Assembly (NCBI GenBank): GCA_003158365.1
Contig: PMIW01000225.1
Span: forward strand, 1-9,079
Direction of reading: 5' to 3'
From: Ignavibacteriota bacterium
GTDB taxonomy: Bacteria; Bacteroidota; Ignavibacteria; Tepidaquicellales; Tepidaquicellaceae
DNA: 9,079 nucleotides
Shown: positions 1-4,745 of the stretch, piece after piece
How positions within the stretch are numbered: position 1 is the first letter of the stretch
Layout of the letters: each line of letters opens with the position of its first letter
The notes under the pieces: generated by a model
Databases searched by the model: none
What the model saw: only the letters and a program-made list of their open reading frames with translations
What the model was told of the DNA's origin: nothing
Position numbers and translations under genes: made by a program

Positions 1-84
1 TATGAAGAATTGGAAAGCGGAGAAAAAAATAAGGAAGAAACTAAAGAAATTAAAGATATTAAGAAAGAGGTAGTTTATGAATGA
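1..84 (+). CDS. C-terminal tail of an unidentified protein (5' end outside window)
   Basis: The reading frame is open from base 1 and ends at TGA 82-84, giving 27 residues. They are mostly Lys and Glu (YEELESGEKNKEET, then a Lys/Asp/Glu-rich stretch), a charged, probably solvent-exposed tail. The stop overlaps the start codon of the next gene (ATG 77-79) by 8 bases, the usual sign of translational coupling within an operon, and this supports the frame. Too little is present to name a family. From the neighbour one may guess a partner in sulfur-compound handling, but nothing in these residues shows it. A competing frame (ATG at 2, stop at 71-73) gives a Lys-rich 23-mer and looks like a shadow. 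Confidence 0.5.
   Translation, partial: YEELESGEKNKEETKEIKDIKKEVVYE
66..70 (+). promoter_or_regulatory. Ribosome binding site for the interrupted YeeE half
   Basis: AGAGG at 66-70 lies six bases before ATG 77, inside the end of the upstream gene. It supports ATG 77 as the original start of the interrupted gene and shows that the initiation region is still intact. Confidence 0.5.
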
Positions 85-592
85 GAAAAAATTTATGAAT
101 CCTTATTAAGCGGGATTTTTTCTCGGACTGATTCTTCTTGCAACCATATACATAACCGGCAGAGGACTGGGTGCAAGCGGAGCAGTTAAAAGTGTATATA
201 CAGCAGTTGTGGAGAGTGTCTTTCCGGGATATACTTCTAATGCTTTATATTATCAGGAATACGGAAAAGAACATCCCGGTAATCCATTAAAAAACTGGCT
301 GGTGTTTGAAGTTATCGGTGTTGTAATTGGTGCATTTATTTCGGGATTAATTTCGAACAGGCTATAATTTAAACTTGAATACTCGCCAAAGAGTACCTTA
401 AAAGTCAGAGTTACGGGAGCATTAATCGGAGGATTGTTATTTGGGTTCGGTGCTCAGCTCGGCAGGGGATGTACAAGTGGAGCGGCTTTATCGGGAATGG
501 CAGTTTTGTCGACAGGTGGACTGATTACTATGGCAGCGATTTTCGGAGGTGCATATTTGTTTGCTTATTTTTTCAGAAAAATGTGGATTTAA
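77..592 (+). pseudogene. YeeE/YedE-family membrane protein (N-terminal half of a split sulfur transporter), broken by two in-frame TAA codons
   Basis: Read through, the frame from ATG 77 to TAA 590-592 gives 171 codons that look like a normal YeeE/YedE (DUF395, thiosulfate/sulfur-compound transport) subunit. An N-terminal NPY-x-AGFFLGLILLATIYI helix leads into ITGRGLGASGAVKS. A second hydrophobic segment follows (VFEVIGVVIGAFISGLIS), then a third with the family's Cys motif GRGCTSG (Cys at codon 132), then a last helix. TAA codons stand at 107-109 (codon 11) and 365-367 (codon 97). In relatives I recall Leu at the first site and Lys or a similar residue at the second, so each could be a single substitution. 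There is no frameshift. TAA is an ordinary terminator here: five neighbouring genes end with it, so code reassignment is unlikely. The SD and start overlap with the upstream gene are intact. The complementary half follows 26 bases downstream. The family call is strong. Whether this is true decay, sequencing error or rare readthrough is open. Confidence 0.8.
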
Positions 593-604
593 TAAAAATA
601 TTAT

Positions 605-609
605 AGGAG
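605..609 (+). promoter_or_regulatory. Ribosome binding site for the intact YeeE half
   Basis: AGGAG at 605-609, nine bases before ATG 619. It fixes the start of the downstream gene and shows that this organism uses Shine-Dalgarno pairing at least for some genes. Confidence 0.6.
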
Positions 610-618
610 TTTTTTATA

Positions 619-1815
619 ATGGGACCATTAGTTCCTGAAGTAATCGGAAATGAACTTAATTTTATAGTAGCAATTTTTATAGGAATAGCGTTCGGCTTCA
701 TACTCGAGCAGGCCGGTTTTTCTACATCGAAAAAATTAGTCGGACTTTTTTACGGGTATGACTTTACGGTTCTTCGTGTATTCTTTACTGCCGGAGTAAC
801 AGCCATGATTGGTGTGATTGCATTTGACCACTGGGGTTTGCTTGATATGAGCCTTGTATACGTGAATCCTACATTTTTATGGTCTGCTATAGTCGGCGGA
901 CTGATTATGGGACTTGGATTTGTTATCGGCGGATTCTGCCCGGGGACAAGCATTTGCGCAGCAGCAATCGGAAAAATTGATGCGATGATTTTTATCGCAG
1001 GTTCGTTTATCGGCGTGTTGATTTTTGCGGAAGGATATCCGTTGTTTGAACATCTATATATGAGTGAATCGTGGGGAAATGTAAAAGTGTTCGAATCTCT
1101 TGGCATGTCGCAATCGCTTTTTGCATTCCTGCTTACAATTATAGCAGTAGGAGCTTTCTGGGTAACTACCTTTGTGGAGAAAAAAGTTAACGGAATAATT
1201 AATCCCGAATTAAACCATAAAAAATTGTATTACAGCCTGACTGCAATCGCGGTTGTTATCGCAATTTCAGCTTTTGCCTTACCCGACAGAAAAGAGAATT
1301 TATTAAAGAATGTAAACGATGAAAAATATGTTGCTTCGAATGAAGTTAAATTAATGACTTCAGACGAGCTTGCATTCAGGATTATAGATGATGACAAGAA
1401 TATACAGATTTTTGATTTGCGCTTAAAAAAAGATTTTGATTCTTTAAGTCTACCAAAATCGAATAATTACACGCTCGAAAGTCTTTTTGAAAAAGACGCA
1501 AATAAATTTTTATCTCTTAAAAACAAAAAAAATATATTCATTGCTGACGATGAGCAGACAGCAAGAAAGGGAGCTGTGCTTGCAATGAAGCTCGGCTTCA
1601 CGGATATCTATGTTCTTAAGGGTGGAATGGAAGAATTTAAAAGAGATATTCTTTATTTCAGATTGATTAGTGAAGGCACTACTCAAAGTGAAAAGGATAC
1701 TTTTCGTTTCCGGACGAAGGCGAGCAAGGTTTTACCCGAGTTAATTCAGAAAAATAAAGAGAAGCAGAAATCAGGCGGAGACAATAAACCCAAACGTGTC
1801 GTTGGAGGATGTTAA
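619..1815 (+). CDS. YeeE/YedE-family sulfur transporter half fused to a rhodanese-like domain with a terminal GGC tail
   Basis: 398 residues. Residues 1-221 form a YeeE/YedE (DUF395) membrane domain with about six hydrophobic segments (roughly 13-33, 50-69, 86-106, 120-137, 165-185, 204-221). GGFCPGTSIC carries Cys107 and Cys113. In characterised YeeE/TsuA proteins such conserved cysteines line the path for thiosulfate. Residues about 245-345 look like a rhodanese fold: IFDLR (Asp266, Arg268), then an active-site loop at 308-316, then LGFTDIYVLKGGMEEF. The loop reads ADDEQTAR, so the catalytic Cys is missing and sulfurtransferase activity is doubtful. Residues 350-398 are a polar linker ending in VVGGC with Cys398 last. 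The gene follows the interrupted N-terminal half by 26 bases, and the two halves together would make one transporter, the arrangement of PmpA/PmpB-type pairs. Import of a reduced sulfur compound is the likely role; the substrate is inferred. The family call is firm; the meaning of the tail is not. Confidence 0.88.
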   Translation: MGPLVPEVIGNELNFIVAIFIGIAFGFILEQAGFSTSKKLVGLFYGYDFTVLRVFFTAGVTAMIGVIAFDHWGLLDMSLVYVNPTFLWSAIVGGLIMGLGFVIGGFCPGTSICAAAIGKIDAMIFIAGSFIGVLIFAEGYPLFEHLYMSESWGNVKVFESLGMSQSLFAFLLTIIAVGAFWVTTFVEKKVNGIINPELNHKKLYYSLTAIAVVIAISAFALPDRKENLLKNVNDEKYVASNEVKLMTSDELAFRIIDDDKNIQIFDLRLKKDFDSLSLPKSNNYTLESLFEKDANKFLSLKNKKNIFIADDEQTARKGAVLAMKLGFTDIYVLKGGMEEFKRDILYFRLISEGTTQSEKDTFRFRTKASKVLPELIQKNKEKQKSGGDNKPKRVVGGC

Positions 1816-1822
1816 TTCAATT

Positions 1823-1849
1823 TTCAATGTACAATTTCAAATGTACGAT
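1823..1849 (+). repeat. Short imperfect tandem repeat after the YeeE-rhodanese gene
   Basis: Two copies lie head to tail: TTCAATGTACAAT (1823-1835) and TTCAAATGTACGAT (1836-1849). They begin seven bases after the stop codon. An AATTTCAA (1833-1840) can also pair with TTGAAATT (1896-1903) across a 55-base loop, which is weak. The rest of 1816-1971 is AT-rich, without a gene or a convincing terminator. Confidence 0.5.
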
Positions 1850-1971
1850 AAGAGAGCCAATTTGACAGGAATTCATTATTCCATTTACCATTTGATTGAA
1901 ATTTATGATATTATAAACGTAATATTTAAAAATTTGTTTTTAATTTAAAATATAAATTTGAAGATAGAAAT

Positions 1972-3039
1972 ATGAAGAACTTAATAAAATCGGGTATTTT
2001 AATACTTGTTATAATGTTTGCTTTCAATCTGAACGTAAAAGCCGAAGAAATTAAATTCGAAAGCGGACAGTTCAAAGATATGCTCGCAAAAGCAAAATCG
2101 GAGAATAAAGTTTTAATGATAGATTTTTTTACGGACTGGTGCAAATGGTGCGTGGAGCTTGATAAGAAAGTATATACCGATAAAGAAGTCGCTGAATTTG
2201 CCAATACAAAACAAATTAACTGGAAAGTCGATGCGGAAAAAGGCGAAGGAATCGACCTTGCCAAGAGATATGCCGTGAACGGCTATCCGACGATTGTGTT
2301 TGTCGACGGGAACGGCGATGAAGTTGACAGGATTGTCGGTTATATTCCTGCAAAAGATTTTTTAAAAAAAATTAAATTATTCACTGCGGGAACGGATACT
2401 TACGGAGTAATTACCAAGACTTTGAAAAAAAATCCCGATGATGTAAAAGCCAATTACCTGATGGGCGAGAGAATTATGAATAATGAAGGCGATAACAAGA
2501 AAGCGGCACCATACTTTAAAAAAGTAATGGATAAGGACCCTGACAATAAATTAGGTTATAAAGAAGGTGTTTTGTTATACCAGGCAATCGGAAGCGGGGA
2601 CGCGGGAAATATTAAGAAATTCATCGAAGATTATCCTGACAGTCCTAAATTAAAAAATGCTTACATCGCAATTGCTGAAAAATATCTGCAGGATAATGTG
2701 GATTACGGTACCGCAAAAATGTATTATGACAAAGCATTTGAAAAATTCGGCAAATCAGACGAAGAACTTAATACAAGCTATATACAATACCTGCTTACTT
2801 TTATGAACGGTCTTACCAAAAGCGATAAAGAAGAAGACTGGAAAAAAGGAATTGATTTAAGCAACGAATGCATAGATTTTGCAAAAGGAAGCGTGAACGA
2901 AGGAAGCGCCTATTATATGCAGGCTATGTTTTATTTTAACCTGAAGGATAAAGACAACGCAAACATCTCAATAGATAAAGCGATGCAGGTCAGAGATGCA
3001 AAGGCGTTTAAAGATTTGAAAGAAAAGATAAATAATTAA
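1972..3039 (+). CDS. Secreted thioredoxin-fold protein with C-terminal TPR-like region
   Basis: 355 residues. An N-terminal signal peptide (MKNLIKS, hydrophobic 8-20, probable cleavage after VKA at 24) sends it out of the cytoplasm. Residues about 28-140 are a thioredoxin fold of the DsbD-C-terminal/Thioredoxin_7 kind. FFTDWCKWC holds the redox pair Cys57/Cys60, and GYPTIVFVDGNG holds the cis-Pro at 106. The rest (about 145-350) is helical and TPR-like, with repeats such as DDVKANYLMGE, APYFKKVMDKDPDN and YGTAKMYYDKAFEKFG, typical of a protein-binding scaffold. The likely job is a periplasmic thiol reductase or disulfide exchange protein for bound partners. Its position after a sulfur-transporter gene suggests, but does not prove, a link to extracytoplasmic sulfur chemistry. 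The 156-base gap argues for its own promoter. ATG 1972 is preceded by an A-rich stretch without a clear SD. The fold call is secure; the substrate is unknown. Confidence 0.88.
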   Translation: MKNLIKSGILILVIMFAFNLNVKAEEIKFESGQFKDMLAKAKSENKVLMIDFFTDWCKWCVELDKKVYTDKEVAEFANTKQINWKVDAEKGEGIDLAKRYAVNGYPTIVFVDGNGDEVDRIVGYIPAKDFLKKIKLFTAGTDTYGVITKTLKKNPDDVKANYLMGERIMNNEGDNKKAAPYFKKVMDKDPDNKLGYKEGVLLYQAIGSGDAGNIKKFIEDYPDSPKLKNAYIAIAEKYLQDNVDYGTAKMYYDKAFEKFGKSDEELNTSYIQYLLTFMNGLTKSDKEEDWKKGIDLSNECIDFAKGSVNEGSAYYMQAMFYFNLKDKDNANISIDKAMQVRDAKAFKDLKEKINN

Positions 3040-3104
3040 GTCTGTAGAGTCCATTGAGTCAGTAGAGTCTGTAAAGTAGAAATCGTTACTTTACAGATTT
3101 TACT
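3040..3104 (+). repeat. GTAGAGTC-rich post-stop element, copy A
   Basis: Directly after the stop codon the sequence repeats a short degenerate unit: GTCTGTAGAGTC, ATTGAGTC, AGTAGAGTC, then TGTAAAGTAGAAATC. Its 3' part forms the terminator hairpin annotated at 3061-3110. A related element with the same GTARAGTRGAAATC core follows the guanine deaminase gene (3628-3668), so this appears to be a small dispersed family placed at gene ends. Confidence 0.5.
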
Positions 3105-3110
3105 TTTTTA
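3061..3110 (+). terminator. Strong AT-rich hairpin terminator after the thioredoxin/TPR gene
   Basis: The left arm 3061-3078 pairs with the right arm 3087-3104 over 18 positions, 16 Watson-Crick and two G-U, around an 8-base loop (3079-3086). The inner ten (CTGTAAAGTA / TACTTTACAG) are perfect. A T-run (TTTTTT, 3104-3109) follows at once. It starts 22 bases after the stop codon of the thioredoxin/TPR gene and precedes the guanine deaminase gene, so the two are probably separate transcription units. Confidence 0.7.
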
Positions 3111-3153
3111 ATGGAATCTATTATTTATTAAATAAGCTAATTTTGGATTAATA

Positions 3154-3627
3154 TTGAAAAAGTTTAACGAAAAGTTTATGCGGGAAGCCATTGAGCTTTC
3201 CATTGTTAATGTTACAAAAGGCGGAGGACCTTTCGGAGCTGTCGTTGTGAAGAACGGGAAAATAATTTCCGAAGGTACGAACAATGTCACGAAAAAAAAT
3301 GACCCGACCGCTCACGCAGAAATTGTTGCAATCAGGGCAGCCTCGAAAAAATTAAAGACATTCGATTTAAAAGGATGCGAGATTTATACCAGCTGTGAGC
3401 CCTGTCCTATGTGCCTTTCGGCTATCTACTGGGCGAACATAGATAAAATATATTATGCAAATACGAAAAAGGATGCTGCAAAAATAGGATTCCGTGATGA
3501 CCATATCTATAAAGAATTTTCCGCGCCATTAAATAAAAGAACAATTCCGATTGTCCAGTCGATGCGCAAAGATGCTCTGAAAGCTTTTGAATTGTGGGAA
3601 TATAAGTCGGATAAAGTACCTTATTAG
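3154..3627 (+). CDS. guaD: Guanine deaminase (GuaD-type, cytidine-deaminase fold)
   Basis: 157 residues, close to the length of Bacillus GuaD. It would convert guanine to xanthine and ammonia in the cytoplasm for purine salvage or use as nitrogen source. GGGPFGAVVV is followed by the zinc site: HAE with His54 and the proton-shuttling Glu56, then PCPMC with Cys84 and Cys87. GuaD-like features beyond the generic fold are NNVTKKNDPTAHAE, AIYWA, GFRDDHIYKE and the C-terminal VPY, which in B. subtilis GuaD reaches a neighbouring active site. These favour GuaD over the tRNA deaminase TadA. The start is TTG 3154, which restores the family's N-terminal helix; ATG 3178 would remove eight residues. No good SD is visible. 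The gene stands alone, with a terminator before it and a convergent gene after it, and no purine genes nearby. Confidence 0.85.
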   Translation: MKKFNEKFMREAIELSIVNVTKGGGPFGAVVVKNGKIISEGTNNVTKKNDPTAHAEIVAIRAASKKLKTFDLKGCEIYTSCEPCPMCLSAIYWANIDKIYYANTKKDAAKIGFRDDHIYKEFSAPLNKRTIPIVQSMRKDALKAFELWEYKSDKVPY

Positions 3628-3668
3628 TCTATAGAGTTCGTAGAGTGGAAATCTTTATTACCTTCTAC
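3628..3668 (+). repeat. GTAGAGT post-stop hairpin element, copy B (between convergent genes)
   Basis: It follows the guanine deaminase stop codon. It contains TCTATAGAGTTC and GTAGAGTGGAAATC (3640-3653), closely matching copy A's GTAAAGTAGAAATC (3071-3084). The core folds imperfectly: GTAGAG at 3640-3645 pairs with TTCTAC at 3663-3668, including one G-U. It lies in the 55-base gap between convergent genes (stops at 3627 and 3683), where it may end transcription from either side. It lacks a long T-run, so the terminator role is inferred. Confidence 0.45.
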
Positions 3669-3682
3669 TTACTACATAATAA

Positions 3683-4498
3683 CTACAGTCCAAAAAAGAT
3701 TTTTGAACTCAGCGAAACATTTGTGATATCAGGTGATCTGTACATGCTCAGGTTGCTTGAATTATCCCTGAAGGGCGGATAGAAATTGGTTGCCTTCAAT
3801 TCTACATCGCCGGTTACATTCCTGTTCAATCTGAATGCAACACCCATTCCGACTTTAAATCCCTGAAGCCACTCTCTTCCCTTCGTATCTGAAATCGGAT
3901 ATTCGTATAAAGTCGAAGAGTTGTTGTATCCGTAATAGTTGTAATCATAAACATTTCTTATTCTTTCAACGCTTTCCTGCATGTACTGCACGCCGTAACC
4001 TCCAGTGATGTAAAATGAAGTTTGCTTTCTGCCGAACGGAAATAATTTTATGCTGGCTATTATCGGAATGGCAAGAAGTTCTGAATTATCATTCCTGTCT
4101 ATATAATTCAAATCTCCCATAGTGCCTGTTTCGTAATTTCGACGTGCATTACCGTTGAGGTGCCAGATAATAGATGATTCAATCTGAACAGTGGTAAATC
4201 TCGTAACGTCCATACCCATTGCCAGGTCAACCTGCAGAGGGAAAAATGATTCGTGCCTGTAATTATGAAGTTCGTTTATGGTGTATGGACCGGGATAATA
4301 ATAATCATTATAATAATCTCTGTCGGAATAGAACCTCGCGGCAAATGTACTTCCGAAATCCCCGCCGATAAATGTGGATACCGATGTGCCCAGCCCGATA
4401 TAAAAATTCGGTTCGTTTTTAATCTGCGAATAAGAATCCTGCATTGAAATAATCAACGAAATCGATGCAATCAGCGTAATCAGTGATTGTTTTTTCAT
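3683..4498 (-). CDS. Outer-membrane beta-barrel protein, function unknown
   Basis: 271 residues with a signal peptide (MKKQSLITLIASISLIIS, probable cleavage near SYS-Q at about 24-25). The mature part alternates hydrophobic and polar residues in strand-like blocks (FYIGLGTSVSTFIGGDFG, FPLQVDLAMGMDVTRF, TSFYITGGYGVQYM, WLQGFKVGMGVAFRL, NVTGDVELKATNF). It ends in NVSLSSKIFFGL, whose penultimate strand and near-terminal aromatics fit recognition by the outer-membrane insertion machinery. This is the pattern of small porin-like or OmpA-barrel-like proteins of the Bacteroidota group. A Tyr/Asp-rich stretch near residues 58-71 (DRDYYNDYYYPGPY) probably forms an outward loop. I do not recognise a specific family. 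ATG 4498 is chosen because it has both the signal peptide and a GGAG SD. It is convergent with the guanine deaminase gene. Confidence 0.75.
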   Translation of the reverse strand: MKKQSLITLIASISLIISMQDSYSQIKNEPNFYIGLGTSVSTFIGGDFGSTFAARFYSDRDYYNDYYYPGPYTINELHNYRHESFFPLQVDLAMGMDVTRFTTVQIESSIIWHLNGNARRNYETGTMGDLNYIDRNDNSELLAIPIIASIKLFPFGRKQTSFYITGGYGVQYMQESVERIRNVYDYNYYGYNNSSTLYEYPISDTKGREWLQGFKVGMGVAFRLNRNVTGDVELKATNFYPPFRDNSSNLSMYRSPDITNVSLSSKIFFGL

Positions 4499-4504
4499 AT
4501 AAAG

Positions 4505-4508
4505 CTCC
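4505..4508 (-). promoter_or_regulatory. Ribosome binding site for the beta-barrel gene
   Basis: On the minus strand GGAG (4508 down to 4505) stands six bases before ATG 4498, a good Shine-Dalgarno match that supports this start. Confidence 0.5.
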
Positions 4509-4633
4509 GTCTTTTGCTTTTTAAACTATCGAAATATATATAAGTTCCTGTGAAATGAAAATGAAAAAAATGATAATATTTTTTTGTAGCCCACGGTTTT
4601 AACCGTGGGAAAAAGAAATCAAAAATATTCATT

Positions 4634-4651
4634 AAACCGTTTTAACGGTTT
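4634..4651. repeat. Inner palindrome 1 of the REP-like array
   Basis: AAACCGTT (4634-4641) and AACGGTTT (4644-4651) are perfect reverse complements around two bases. It shares the AACCGT/ACGGTT core with the outer copies but lacks their CCCACGG arms. A T-run follows on the plus strand (4649-4655). Confidence 0.65.
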
Positions 4652-4668
4652 TTTTCGGTAATATATAA

Positions 4669-4686
4669 AAACCATTGAAATGGTTT
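4669..4686. repeat. Inner palindrome 2 of the REP-like array
   Basis: AAACCATT (4669-4676) and AATGGTTT (4679-4686) are perfect reverse complements around GA. It differs from inner palindrome 1 by G to A at one arm position and the matching C to T in the other arm. A compensated change of this kind suggests that the hairpin structure itself is kept. Confidence 0.65.
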
Positions 4687-4745
4687 AATTTTTCTTGCAT
4701 ACGTATTGTCCCACGGTTAAAACCGTGGGCTACATTATAAAAGCC

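Larger units (their letters stand above)
4586..4733. repeat. REP/BIME-like palindrome array flanked by perfect 25-bp inverted copies
   Basis: Two copies of a 25-base unit, 4586-4610 and 4709-4733, are exact reverse complements of each other; with one flanking base the match is 26. Each copy is itself a palindrome: CCCACGGTT and AACCGTGGG around two bases, with a GTAG overhang on the outer side. Between them lie two smaller palindromes annotated separately. This matches the general layout of REP sequences arranged as BIMEs, which are mobilised by REP-associated IS200/IS605-like tyrosine transposases (RAYT) encoded elsewhere. No transposase is present here. The array starts 12 bases after the end of the T9SS-cargo gene, so it lies in its 3' untranslated region and upstream of the beta-barrel gene. 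There it may stop transcription or protect the RNA 3' end (inference). Confidence 0.75.

Noticed and set aside
77..592. Reassigned TAA or recoding as explanation for the two stops in the YeeE half
   Set aside because: Five neighbouring genes use TAA as their normal stop at the expected end of their proteins, and none has another internal TAA. A genome-wide code change is therefore unlikely; readthrough at just these sites cannot be excluded but has no visible signal.
750..1106. Open frame on the minus strand opposite the YeeE-rhodanese gene
   Set aside because: It lies antisense inside a well-supported gene, has no family features, and its composition is that of a reverse-complement shadow.
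1953..1960. TAAATTTG resembling the Bacteroidetes -7 promoter motif (TAnnTTTG) before the thioredoxin/TPR gene
   Set aside because: It would leave a leader of only about five bases, and the nearest TTTG (1933-1936) has a spacer shorter than usual. In such AT-rich DNA this match is expected by chance.
3138..3145. TAATTTTG promoter-like motif before the guanine deaminase gene
   Set aside because: There is no partner -33 TTTG element at the right distance, and the motif lies almost on the TTG start. The evidence is too weak for a feature.
3154..3627. tRNA adenosine deaminase (TadA) for the deaminase gene
   Set aside because: TadA shares the HAE/PCxxC zinc site, but the GFRDDHIYKE region and the C-terminal VPY fit guanine deaminase better.
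4634..4686. CRISPR-like array
   Set aside because: The units are palindromes with differing sequences and unequal spacing, not identical repeats with uniform spacers; there are no cas genes.
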